From Ziziphus jujuba (lineage: Eukaryota > Streptophyta > Magnoliopsida > Rosales > Rhamnaceae): a DNA stretch of 64,000 bases. Position numbers and translations under genes: made by a program. The stretch's first letter is position 1. Every line of letters begins with the position of its first letter. Positions 13,228 through 24,690 of this stretch are shown here, piece by piece. A model generated the notes under the pieces. The model was not told the origin of the DNA. It did not search any database and saw nothing but the letters and a program-made list of their open reading frames with translations. Where the stretch lies: assembly GCF_031755915.1 (NCBI RefSeq), contig NC_083382.1, forward strand, positions 3,658,001 to 3,722,000. The letters run 5' to 3'.

Positions 13228-13775
13228 CTGAAGATCCCAAGATCTAGGTTCAATGGGACAACGCAATTGTAAAGACTGGTATGTATCACTGTGGGGGTTA
13301 ATCTTCTGCCCATTCTTATGATGAAATAGTGATAGATAGAGGTTAAGCATGAATTATGCTTTTAATGATTCCTAAAAGTGTGTGTTTAGTAATCTATGCA
13401 TAGTTATGCTGATTACATTGGAAATATGAATCACCTATGTGAGAGGGAAGAGTGGCCGCTTCAAAGGAGAATTGATAAGGACACAATTCTTTAGAAACTC
13501 TCGCAGAACCAGGTAGGTGTTCAAGGCCAAAATGAACACAACAGTGAGAACTGAAGTGTACCAGGAAGGAATCTGTGTGAACTATGTTGTCATTTACTCA
13601 AACGATGAAATGGTTCAAAGATATCTCATCGATCATTAGTAGGTAAAGAAGATATAGTTTCACAAGGGAAGGTTCAAAGAGTAACATCTACCTATCCCAT
13701 GCAGGTTCCAACTGCAGAGCTTTACCACCAGAGTCTTGCATAGTCCTTAGAAGTCAAATCATTCATGTGGGGGAT
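13228..13775 (+). other. Copia element 1 3' untranslated region and polypurine tract
   Basis: Non-coding stretch after RNase H. It ends in a purine-rich primer, GTGGGGGAT (13767-13775), directly before the TG of the 3' LTR. No other feature seen. Confidence 0.75.
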
Positions 13776-14333
13776 TGTAACATTTTAAACATTTTCTTTA
13801 TTGAATGATTTGGGTTAGTGGGGTTAATGGGGAGTTAATGGGCTCTAAGTGGTTTTTACGTTTTGGAAAAAGTGAAAAAGAAAAAGAAAACAAAGGGTTT
13901 TCATTTTTTTTAATTAATTTTTGAAAAACCTCTCACTCTCCCTCATGTTTTTGAGAAAAAATAAGAAAAAAGTGTTTTTCTTGCATATTGTTTTTTCCTG
14001 GCATATTTTACATAGGAAGAGTGGAAAAGTTCTAGTACACTAAAAGGTTCGAAGAGAAAGCTTCGGAGGTGCTAAATCCGAGAGTTTTTCGATTCCGTTG
14101 TATCCTGGGAGACAACCGTCGGAAAAACATCTGCACCGGTGGGACGGAAATTGTCTTAAGGACAATGTGGTACCACACAAGCCTCGGATCAATTTATTCT
14201 TCATACACAGATCAAAGCTAAAGGACTTTCAGGTTGTATTTGTATTTATTTTGTTAATTTTTCATACTTTATTTGTGTTTTATTCCACACATATGTTCAT
14301 ATATTATGCATATTCTAATATTTTTGTATTACA
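13776..14333 (+). repeat. Copia element 1, 3' LTR (558 bp)
   Basis: Starts TGTAACATTTTAAAC, ends TTTTGTATTACA, and is followed by the second AATTG duplication. Partner of 4708-5266. Confidence 0.95.
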
Positions 14334-14592
14334 AATTGTCCATCAATTGACAATGAACTTGCTGAAGCTGCTTTTGTTGTTGAAAGAAGCTCTTCTTGTT
14401 GGCCGTGGACATATTCAGCTAAACATTGTAGAGTAGTCCTGTAATTAAATAATGAATTCATCATTAATATTTATGTAATATTTTGTTTTTAGTTAATTTC
14501 AACAACTATGTTTTTTTGAAATTTTACCTGCTCTCAGGTGCTTCAGATTGAAAATTTGTTAAAAGCTCAAGGTCTTGGAGTGCTGTGGTTTA

Positions 14593-15167
14593 TGTTGGAT
14601 TTATGCTCCAGAAGCAATCTAAATCGTTGATCAAGAACCTTAATTAATAATGGGCCGTAGGATCCCCAAACTAGCTCATTAAATGACAGAACCCATTTAA
14701 CTGATTATTAAGATACAAGAAAGAGTCCATTAACTTGGCCCAGTGTGTTATGAAATCCTAGGAGGATCAGGATTAGCAGTGTATAAATACACTGCTTACT
14801 AGTGTCCAAAAAAAGAGTTTTACATATTATTTTCTAGAGATTGGGAATTTCAGTAAAAAATTAAAAACACCTTAAGAGAAAAATAAAAACTGTGAGTTTC
14901 AGAGTATTTTTCAGATTAACCTTCTTGTTTCTTTTCTGATCAGGTGTGCCCACACGCAGATCTGTCATTAGAGAATAGTTTGGAAGTTTTTCAGATTAAC
15001 CTTTTTGTTTCTTTTGTAATTAGGTGCGCCCACATGCAAATCTGTCATTAGAGAATAGTTTGGAAGGTCCTGCACATAAAGGTTAGTAAAATAATAGATA
15101 GTGACATTATTTATCACATGCTTTATTCAGTCTCAATCAGGCTTCCGCTGTGTATATGTTACCAGCA
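14593..15167 (+). repeat. Copia element 2, 5' LTR (575 bp) with internal duplication
   Basis: Starts TGTTGGATTTATGCTCC, ends ATGTTACCAGCA. Contains a TATA-like box (GTGTATAAATACACTG, about 14778). It is 80 bp longer than the 3' LTR because 14907-14986 is repeated in tandem at 14987-15066. Confidence 0.95.
14907..15066 (+). repeat. 80-bp tandem duplication inside a single LTR
   Basis: Units 14907-14986 and 14987-15066 both run from TTTTTCAGATTAACCTT to ATAGTTTGGAAG. The 3' LTR has only one unit. The two units differ at several sites. Confidence 0.9.
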
Positions 15168-15169
15168 AT

Positions 15170-15182
15170 TGGTATCATAGCC
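15170..15182 (+). promoter_or_regulatory. Copia element 2 primer binding site
   Basis: TGGTATCATAGCC lies 2 bp after the 5' LTR. It matches the usual plant initiator-tRNA-Met complement TGGTATCAGAGC with one change. Confidence 0.88.
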
Positions 15183-16998
15183 GTGATTGAATCGGTGTGT
15201 GATAAATCGAATCCATTTTTTCACAGTTTTATTTTTCATGTATATATGAGGTATATTAGATATATGGCACCTAGGATTCTATTATTCATGTTATTTATAA
15301 TTTTTTGTATTATGAATGAATGATTTGGTTTTGGCTTTAATCTATGGTAGATTTTTGCTTGTATTTTTTTTTTTTTTTTTGGATGTAACAAGGAGGCTAA
15401 TCATAAGATTAGGGTTTCCTCCTTGATTAATTTACCTATTTATTTTTCCTGCAATTTTTATTTGAATTTTTATATGTAAATTTGGATTTATTGGAAAAAT
15501 ATGTAAAAGTACCCGGAAAAACTGTATACACGTTGCTCTTCGTCTTTTTTCGTGCAGATTGGAACTGCTTCTTGACAAACCAACACCATAAGAAGTTGAA
15601 GGACACGAAGGAGGATCAATGGGAAGATAATAGTCACCGGAAACACTGTCACGCTCCCCCATGTGCCACCCAATATGTCTGAGAGTGGTATTCACGGGCC
15701 TGTATTCATAAGGCGCGTGGAGGCGCATGAAGACTCAGAATTTGATGATTTTTGGTGGAAAGATTCCTCCTTTGGGTGTTTACTTTCCTATAAAATTTCA
15801 TGATGATCCAAGGTTTTTTTGGGCGGTTGGTGGCGGTTTTGGTGCTTGAGATCAATAAGGGATATATTAGGATTTTGTGTTATTTGGGCTAAAAACCCTA
15901 GAAACCGATTCTAACTTGGCTCACACTCCATAGACTTGCAAGACCTGAAGAAAAAAAGAAGTACGGGTCAGATATCAAGTTGGGCTTCTTGGCCCTTTTA
16001 GGCTTGTAATTTTTTTTTCTAGGAAACCATGGATTGTAGCCTATTAATTATTCTATGTTTATAATTGTTTAAATTATATGGATATAACATGTGATATGTG
16101 CTTAACATGCCATTTAGAATAGGTGATGCCATATAATTGCTTCATTTGATATATACATGTGCATAATAATATTTGTTTTATCTATAAAATATTATTATGG
16201 AAAATCCTAATTAATTAATGTAAAATATTAAATGGGTGAAGGTTAAAAATTAATTCAATTAATTTGAAACATGCAGACTCCATTAAGGGTCTAATAATAA
16301 AATGGTTATGTAATGCCCCAACAGATAAGCATGACCAGATTTTATTGGATTGGATCTAAAATAATTTCAAAATTTTAATAAGGTTGTATGGCCTAATGTC
16401 AACAATACTTAGATATTAAAGATAATTTTGAAATTAAAATTAATGGTTATTATATTCAATTTTAGTGACAGTAATAATCCTCCCAACGAAGCTCTATTAG
16501 TGTTATTAAAAGCCCAAAGATTATTGAAACAATGGTTGATTTTTAAAATTAATTTTGAATAATGTGTGTTTGTGTTATCTGAGAAGGCTCTATATAAGGA
16601 GATAGGTTTTTAAGGAGTCTTTGACCCACCTCACATTTTCTGGGAGTTGACTTGGTAGGACACTATACATATCGGGTTCAAAAAGTTTTAATTTTTTAAA
16701 TCAATTTTGAGTGGTATGTGTTGGTGTTATCTAAGAAGACTCTGTCTAAGGAGGTAGGTTTTTAAGGAGTCTGAGACCCACCTCACCTTTCCTGGGAGCT
16801 AACTTAGTAGGACATTAAAGTATACCATGTTCAAAATTTAATTTATTACCAATGTCTTGCCCAACGTAAGTATTTATAATGGAAATTAAATTATTGTTGC
16901 AATAAACATTAATAATAAGTAGTTTAAGGGATCTACATATTTGTATGTTTGTTGTATTGATTACGTGTTAATATGTGTACATTTTAATTTTCAGAAAA
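15183..16998 (+). other. Copia element 2 leader with a 152-bp tandem repeat
   Basis: Long untranslated leader. Two diverged tandem units occur at about 16551-16702 and 16703-16850, sharing GGTTTTTAAGGAGTCT, GACCCACCTCAC and CTGGGAGCT/CTGGGAGTT blocks. I see no supported ORF; short open frames near 15430-15730 show no recognisable domain. Confidence 0.65.
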
Positions 16999-17790
16999 TG
17001 GCATCCTTCAATCCTCTAGCTACAATTTTGAATAAAAAACCATTGGATGGAAATAACTACGACCTATGGAAAACCAATCTCTACATTGTATTTGATTTTG
17101 AGAGAATAAAATTCATTACAACAACTCTGAAACCCCAGGAGCTCGCTGCTAATGCTTCAGAGGAAACTAAGAAGCAATTTGTAGATTAGCAATGGGCGAA
17201 TACAACGGCTCGCTGTTATATTCTTGCCAACGTTGCAGAACATTTGCAGAAGCAACTTGACAGCCTGGAGTGTGTATCAGAAATGATTCAGACTCTAGAT
17301 GGGATATTTCCTAAAAGTAGCAGTACTGCTAGACAAGCAGCTATAGAGGCATTAATGAATACTCATATGATTGGAGGAAGTGTACGAGACCATTGTCTAA
17401 AGATGATGGCGCACATCAGAACTGTGGAAGTGATGGGGGCTAAGCTGGAATAAGAGATGAAGATAGACATGATGTTGGAATCTCTACCAGATAGCTTTAG
17501 TCAGTTCAAAATGAACTATAATATGAACAAATAGAAGCTTACTCCTGTTGAACTGATGCATGAGCTTGAGAGTGCTGAAGGGTCTTTCAGGAAGCAAGGA
17601 AGTGCTTATCATGCTGAAAGTTTCTCAAAACCTAAAAGAAAACCTAAAGGTGGAAAAAAGAACAAGAAGCAGAAGGGAACAGGTCCAGCTGTCAAACCGG
17701 CTGCAATGAAGAAGCCAAAAAGCAAGTGCTTCAAGTGCGGACAAAAAGGTCACTAGAAAAAGGATTGCCCTAAATCAGGTATGGGTAGTC
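16999..17790 (+). pseudogene. Copia element 2 gag, multiple stops
   Basis: Starts at ATG 16999 (MASFNPLATILNKKPLDGNN) and reads through in one frame, with TAG near 17187, TAA near 17452, TAG near 17532 and TAG inside the zinc knuckle near 17754 (CFKCGQKGH-stop-KKDC). The lysine-rich linker before the knuckle is kept. Keeping frame while collecting stops points to base substitution rather than indels. Confidence 0.9.
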
Positions 17791-20700
17791 TAAATGTTGT
17801 TAAGGTTTGTTTAGTGAAGAATTACAATGATAAATGGATCATTGATTCAGGAGCCACTAACAATATTTGTTACTCTTTGCAATAGTTCAAACAAAACAGC
17901 CTACTTAGTAAATGACAAAGACGCTTGAAGTTGGAAAATGGGGAATATATCTTCATAATGGCAGTAAGACTAGTAGAGTTATGTTTTGATAATAAAATTT
18001 TAAGTTTATCAGACTATTTATTTGTTCTGGATTTTAAGAGGAATTTGGTTTTTGTTAGTTGTTTAGTTGAATATGTTTTAACAGTGCAGTTTAATTCCTC
18101 AGTTTCAATAACGATTAATAATACTTTTATTTGTTCCGGATTATTGATGAATGGTCTACATTTTTAACTCCTTTGTCTTATAGTATAAATGTCATTGAAT
18201 ATACTGATGATGAGCAACCTCCCTTATCTAAGAAAATGAAGGTTTCAAATTAAACCTATCTATGGCATTTGCAACTGGGTCATATTAATTCTAGCAGAAT
18301 TCATGTGAATTATATTTAGAAGGTAAAATGACAAAGAGGCCTTTCAAGGCCAAAGGAAATTATGCCACCATACAATTAGAATTGGTACATACTGATGTAT
18401 GTGGACCAATGAGCATTCAAGCCAGAGGCGGGTATGAATATTTCATCACATTTACCGATAACTACTCAAGATATGGTTATGTTTACCTAATGCGCCATAA
18501 GTTTGAAACTTTTGATAAATTTTGAGAATATAAGGGTGAGGCAGAAAAGCAATTGGGTGTCCATATCAAGCAATTTCAATCTGACTGAGGTGGTGAATAC
18601 ATGTTTAGAGAATTCAAGTCTTACTTAGCTAAAGAGGGGATAGTTTCTCAATTATCATCTCCGCGAATGCTCTAGGAAAATGGAGTCTCTGAAAGGAGAA
18701 ATAGAATCCTTTTAGATATGGTGAGGTCAATGCTTAGTTATTCATCATTACCTAAATCGTTCTGGGGATATGCCTTAGAAACAGCTGCATACATACTAAA
18801 CTAGGTTCCATCTAGATCTGTTTGAAAGACACCCACAGAATTATGGGAAGGGCACAAACCCAGTTTAAACCATATTCGAATTTGGGGTGCCCTGGCACAT
18901 GTCTTAGCACAGAAATCTCAAATATTGGAATCTCATACAGAAATGTGTATGTTTATTGGCTACCCCAAGAGAGCGAGAGGTGGAATATTTTATAATCCAA
19001 AGGAAAAGAAGTTGATAATGAGTACTCATGCTACTTTCTTAGAAGAGGATTATATGAATAATTTTAAACCTAAGAGTAAAATGGTTCTTGAAGAGCTTGG
19101 TTCAATTCAAGATCCTTCAAGAACTACCAGAAACTCCTAGTTTTCTACCCCTGTTTCCTATTGATGTTTAAAGAGAAAAAAATGTACAAATGTACTCGAA
19201 GGTGAACAAACATAGGAAACAGCTCAGGACCAAATTCAAAAAACTCAAGAACAAAAATATAATGAAGAGATTGGTAATCCACCTGAACCACAAAACTTGG
19301 ATCCTCCTGTACATGTACAACAACCAGTGCAGCAAACTCGTAGTGGGAGAATGATATGTAAACCTGCAAGGTATGCCTTGTTAGGAGAAACTTATCAAGT
19401 CGTTCTGGATAATCCTGATGACAACCCTACCACATACAAAGAGGCATTGGAGGATGTTAATGTGCAAGAGTGGAGAAAAACCATGGATTGTGAGATGGAA
19501 TCTATGGATTCTAACTCAGTCTGGTCTCTTGTAGAAGCACCTAAAGGGGTAAAACCAATTGGGTGTAAGTGGATCTACAAGAGAAAGAGAGGACCAGATG
19601 GGAAGGTTGAAACCTTCAAAGCTGTATTGGTGGTAAAAGGTTATACCCAGAAAGAGGGTATAGATTATGATGAAACCTTTTCGCCAGTAGTCATGCTTAA
19701 ATCTATCCGGATTCTCTTAGCTCTAGCAGCTTTTCTAAATTGGGAGTTGGAAGATGACATCTATATGCCACAACTAGAAGGGTTCATAACAAAAAGTCAA
19801 TAACACATGGTTTGCTAGTTGCATAGGTTAATTTATAGATTTAAGCAAGCATCCAGATCATGGAACATCACGTTTGATCAAGTTATCAAATCATACGGTT
19901 TTGAGAAAAATCCTGATGAACCATGTGTGTATAAAAAGATTCAAGGTATAGTGGTAGTTTTTCTGGTTCTTTGCGTAGATAACATTCTGTTAATAGGAAA
20001 CAATGTAAAAGTGTTGTCAGATGTAAAAAGTTACCTAAAAAAGTAGTTTGATAAGAAGGATTTAGGTGAAGCTAACTATATTCTAAGAATCAAACTTTTA
20101 CAAAACCGAACGAATAAGTTGTTAGCTCTATCTCAAGCTTCCTACATTGATAAAATAGTGACCAGGTTTGGCATGGAAAATTCCAAAAGGGGACTTCTAC
20201 CCTTTAGACATGGAATTCATCTTTCTAAGGAGCAATCACTGAAAACTCTCGAAGATAAAGAACTCGTTAGTAAGAAACCTTATGTTTCAGCTGTTGGTAG
20301 TCTCATGTATGTTATGCTATGTACTATGCCAGATATCTGCTATGCAGTGGGAGTAGTAAGCTGGTACCAATCAAATCCTGGAGTAGAACACTGTATTGTA
20401 GTAAAGCATACACTCAAGTATTTAAAGAGAACGAGGGATTATATGTTGGTGTATTCCAGTGGGAATCTTGAAACCCTTGGTTATACAGACTCTGATTTTC
20501 AAGGAGATATTGATTCTAGTAAGTCAACATCAGGATATGTGTTTAACCTAAATGGTGAAGCCATTTGTTGGAGGAGTGTTAAACAAACTTGTGTTGCTGA
20601 CTCCACAACTGAAGCTGAATATGTGGCTGGATCTGAAGCTACAAAGGAAGCTGTATGACTTAAAAAATTCCTTTTGGATCTTCATGTGATACCGGGTGCA

Positions 20701-20960
20701 GATCGGCCCATTACCCTTTACTGTAATAATGGTGGGGCCGTAGCACAGTCCAAAGAACCTAGGTCTCATAAAAAGTAGAAACACATATTAAAAAAATACC
20801 ACTTGATCCGTGATTTCATTGAAATAGGGGATACAGTGGTTACTAAAATAGCATTTGAGGAGAACCTAGTAGATCCTTTTACTAAGACTATTCTTGAACA
20901 TGTGTTTGAGAAGCATGTAAATTGTATGAATCTTAAGTGGATCCCAGGCTTACTTTAAAG
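17791..20960 (+). pseudogene. Copia element 2 pol, heavily decayed
   Basis: Protease WIIDSGATNNIC near 17840; gag-pre-integrase LWHLQLGHIN-like remnant near 18260; integrase (LVHTDVCGPMS near 18385; QSD then TGA where Arg is expected in DRGGEY; NGVSERRNRIL keeps the Glu); RT (WRKTMDCEMESM near 19470; TFSPVV; the catalytic YVDD region reads LCVDNILLIG, so one Asp is Asn); RNase H (YTDSDFQGDIDSSKSTSGYV near 20485) ending with EHVFEKHV near 20915. In-frame stops occur at many points, mostly TAG. Confidence 0.9.
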
Positions 20961-21761
20961 TAAGTGGGAGTTAATTACATTTGTGTTTTGAAGCAAGACA
21001 AGTTGTAATTTCATTTTCTGATTCAATAATATTAAATTCTTTTGCACATAATATTTTACGTATAAGGTCCAGATTAATTATATAGTATATGATCATATGA
21101 ATAAGTCCATAGAAGACATGATTATAGGTTCTCATAATTAATGATGTGTCTCACAGTTGTTAAACAAAGCTTGGCACTTTATTTAGACTATAATATTTTA
21201 TGAAATAATTTGTCTTGATTATTATAAAATATTGGAATGAACTATGGTCATTCTAAGAGGATCGAGAGAGATTTAATTAAGGATAAATTTTTGTGAAAGG
21301 AATTGAATCTCAGGCAATATTTGATATGTTATTTTTTTTTAATCTTGAGTATATTGTAAATAGGTAATTAAGTGATTATGGTTCTTTGAGTTATCAATAA
21401 GTGAGGTCTATTATGAACGGCCAATATCTTGATGATTTGGGAATTATAATCTTTTGATTACTAAGTATTTATGAAATATATAAAATGGAATTTGTATGAA
21501 ATATCCTTTTGACATGTTTCGGTACTTGGATATTGAAAGTCACTGGCCAGTGCATTGGATCCGTTAGAGAAACTGATAAGTTAAGAGAATAAATAATTAA
21601 TTGATCGACAGAAATTATTATCGATTAATTATTGATATTTTACAAAGGAAAAATACAATTAATATATACATTATTAGTTTTGGAGTTCAAATCTGGGCTT
21701 TTAGTATAGTAGCACCGGATAGGATCACGGTCCTAGACTTGCTTCTAAGCAAGTGGAAGAT
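20961..21761 (+). other. Copia element 2 3' untranslated region and polypurine tract
   Basis: About 800 bp of AT-rich non-coding sequence, ending with AAGTGGAAGAT (21751-21761) just before the 3' LTR. No ORF is supported. Confidence 0.75.
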
Positions 21762-22256
21762 TGTTGGATTTATGCTCCATAAACAATCTAAACCATTGAT
21801 CAAGAGCCTTAATTAATAATGGGCCGTAGGATCCCCAAACTAGTTCATTAAATGACAGAATCTATTTAACTAATTATTAAGATACAAGAAAAAGACCATT
21901 AACTGGGCCTAAGATGTTATGAAATCCTAGGAGGATTAGGGTTAGCAGTGTATAAATACACTGCTTACTAGCCTCCAAAAACAGGTCTTTACGTATTATT
22001 TTCTAGAGATTGAGAATCTCAGTAGAGAATTAAAAACACCTTAAGAGAAAAACAGAAACTGTGAGTTTCAGAGTGTTTTTCAGATTAACCTTCTTGTTTT
22101 TTTTGTGATCAGGTGCATCCACACACAGATTTGTCACTAGAGAATAGTTTAGAAGGTCCTACGCATAAAGGTTAGTAAAAGAATAGATAGTGACATTATT
22201 TATCACATGCTTCATTTAGTCTCGATCAGGCTTCTGCTGTGTATATGATACCAGCA
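21762..22256 (+). repeat. Copia element 2, 3' LTR (495 bp)
   Basis: Starts TGTTGGATTTATGCTCC, ends ATGATACCAGCA, followed by GTTTA. It has only one copy of the 80-bp unit doubled in the 5' LTR. Confidence 0.95.
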
Positions 22257-23303
22257 GTTTATCCATCTAGAAGTTGCTGCTGCTTATTCGAGGACACACC
22301 AGCCATATTATCAATATCATCAGCTTTGCTTTCCAGGTATTTCATCTTCAATTACATTATGTCTCCAACTTTAGTAATCTCCTTCTCTATTTCAATAGTC
22401 TCATTTCTTAAATTCCCAATTTCTTTGCCAAGATCGCTGTACAAATCTTGAACCATTTCCATCCGTTCTTTTTATGTTTTTCTTCATTTCGACTTGCCCT
22501 TCTTGCTGTTCTTCCTGAGAAGTTGCGATTTTCCTAGACTGCTCATAGAGTGCTTCTGACTGCTTGGACAGAACATCTATATGATCTTCCACTCTTTTTG
22601 TTGTTTGAGCAACTTGCTGTGTTCCATTATCAATCCGATTCAAAGAATTGTGTATTTGATCTGAGCCCTTCAAAAGATTTCTTGATATCTCTTTCAGTGG
22701 TTTCCAATTTGTCCTCAGCATACTGTGCTGAAGTTCTCGGATCATTCACCAGTTTCTCTGTTTCATGCTTGAAAAAATGAACCCTATGTAAAAAAAGGAA
22801 TCAAAATTCATGTTGGTAGGTTTTTAATCTAGCTAAAGAGCAAAAAAGGAACTATATATACTAAACTGTAACTGATAAAAGATAGAGTTGGTTTCGAGGT
22901 AGAATTCCAAATAAACCTCGTGCACATATTCATTCATCCTTTTGAAAGCAATCACTAAGATGCCAAGCAAGCCTCTTCTTCTTCTCATCGGCTGCAAAAA
23001 TCTCGGAGCACTCGGAAAAAAGATGCCAGAAAGCCTCTTTCCAGCAAGGGTTCAAGTACCCAATTTCAGTTTGCTCTTAGCATCTTCTACTAGCTTAGTT
23101 CCTTTGGGTTCATTGAACCTTCCAAGGAGAATTCAGCAAACTGCACCAGTAAAAGAAGTCTCGGAACCAGAAGGGTTATAAGTGGAGTGAGCTCCCTGTA
23201 AAAAAGGGAACCAAATCGATGGCATATACCAACTACATGACTGGCATTTTGATGGAGCAAACATCAAAATTAAGATCAAGAGACAACGGTGGTGATAACC
23301 CAT

Positions 23304-24690
23304 TTGATATTTTTCTTAATTGTATGTTTCTCTCTTCTTCTGCTTCAATATTCTCTGAATAATCTAATATTAAAAATTAAAAAAAAAAAAAAAACCTGCA
23401 TCACACATTACAGAGTTTGAGGCAGTGTAAAAGTTAAAAAAATAAATAAATAAAAAGGACAACTTTATAAAATTATAGAAATTGTGACTTTTTATCATAA
23501 AATGTAATATGTGGGAAAATAAAGTTTTGAAATTCATCTTGCTTTTGCTTTGCGTCAAGAAAAAAGGCATGCTTTTTCTCTGCAATTCAAAAAACTAGTT
23601 TTACAAACTAAACTAATTTTATTACAGGTTGATGTGATAAAATTAATTATTACGTGAAACCAAAGCTCGGAAAAAAAAAAAAAATTCCTTGGCAGTCCTG
23701 CACTTTGTTTGTTACAATATAAATTATATATGTATATATTTATATATACAAGGTTCAGAGTTTATGCCTTGCTTGAGCTAAAAGCTTGGTTTGTGATTCT
23801 TGTTGAATTACATGATTTAGGAACAGGTTTATTTCAGTATATATAGCTAAGCTAACTAATTGGAAAGATGGTAATCTCCAGCTAATAAACATCCATGCAT
23901 TAGCAAATATTAGAATATATAAAAACCTTTAAAATTAAGACATGATGTCAAGCTAAATCGAACTAAAGGCTTTTAACATATTTGAGAAGTATGATAAAAC
24001 TCTTAGAATATTATATATTTCATGAAATAATCAAGGGTTTTAATTTGTATTCGAGAAAGAAAATAAGAGAGTGAGAGACCTTAGTGGGTTGAAAAATTGT
24101 TGCTTGAAGGCAGAGGAATATAAAACACACAGGGCTGTCTATAGAACACTGTTTCGCAATGTTGAATGAGTTTGTTATTTATATATATTATACGGTGTAT
24201 TACCCCCAAAAAAATAAAAAAAATAAAAAAGTTATAATTTATATGGTTTTATGGTCCTAAAGTTTGATGGGTTTAAGAAAGGAACCGATACGACATTGGA
24301 TGTGCCTTGTCTGAAAAAGGAAATAAAAAGCCATCGAAACGGTGCGTTTGTTTTTTCATCGGGAGCTGTAGAGGCGAAAACGGAAAGTCGGAAAGTCACA
24401 ATCTTTTTGTTGTATTACCACTTTGCCCCACTTTGTTACTTGTAAAAGATGCTGTGGGCTCCGGTTTATTCGGGGCCCAAGTTAAAAAGAATTCGGACAT
24501 AATTTTGAAATTATCCCAATATATATTTACATATATGTATATATATATATATATATAAAAATACATTTATATTTTTATAATTTCTCATTTGAGATTACTA
24601 TAGAATTGACCATCAGTTATAAATAATCTTAACTTTTTTGGTCTTTTTACCTGTTAAATTGTTGTTGGTGTTCTTTAATTAGCTTTCTAT
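23304..24690. other. GEX1 copy B 5' flank; arm 2 of the segmental duplication
   Basis: Collinear but diverged partner of 1428-3340, including the GTTGTATTACCACTTTGCCC block (about 24410) and the TTGACCATCAGTTATAA block (about 24606), after which similarity fades near 24690. No gene seen. Confidence 0.75.

Larger units (their letters stand above)
4708..14333 (+). mobile_element. Ty1/copia LTR retrotransposon 1, inserted in GEX1 copy B exon 3
   Basis: Complete LTR-to-LTR element with 5-bp target-site duplication AATTG at 4703-4707 and 14334-14338, and TG...CA termini. Order: 5' LTR 4708-5266, leader, gag, (solo LTR insertion 7139-10088), protease, integrase, reverse transcriptase, RNase H, polypurine tract, 3' LTR 13776-14333. 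Integrase before reverse transcriptase gives the copia class. By eye the LTRs differ at about 16 of 558 positions, mostly transitions, so the insertion is fairly young. The coding region is broken by frameshifts and stops, so the copy is dead. The gag and RT wording resembles the Bianca lineage, but I am not sure of that. Confidence 0.95.
14593..22256 (+). mobile_element. Ty1/copia LTR retrotransposon 2, inserted in GEX1 copy B exon 2
   Basis: Element with target-site duplication GTTTA at 14588-14592 and 22257-22261. Order: 5' LTR 14593-15167, primer site, leader, gag, protease, integrase, RT/RNase H, 3' UTR, 3' LTR 21762-22256. Domain wording (RNase H GYTDSDFQGD, gag LDGNNYDLWK) resembles the Tork/Angela group of copia, tentatively. 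The LTRs are visibly more diverged than those of element 1 (roughly 7% by eye, outside an 80-bp duplication) and the reading frame has many stops, so it is older and inactive. Confidence 0.95.
4330..23303 (-). pseudogene. GEX1 copy B, disrupted by two copia retrotransposons
   Basis: Tandem duplicate of the GEX1 gene at 35-1427, in pieces: exon 1 22867-23303; exon 2 22262 to about 22785 plus 14528-14592; exon 3 14339-14438 plus 4680-4707; exon 4 from 4546 down to about 4330 (ESFESKQASMFVALDRLL, then the membrane segment IYILTSTKKTYTVRPWLY). Exon 4 shows the part of the protein missing from copy A. Lesions: copia insertions in exons 2 and 3; one extra base in exon 1 (GTTTGCTGA for GTTGCTGA in copy A); a deletion of about 65 bp in exon 1 relative to copy A; a one-base insertion in exon 3; a TGA in exon 4 just before the membrane segment. 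It cannot encode GEX1. Removing the two elements restores alignment with copy A, apart from the duplicated target bases. Confidence 0.92.

Noticed and set aside
15432..15728. Open frames in the leader of copia element 2
   Set aside because: No gag similarity, overlapping frames on both strands, inside the untranslated leader.
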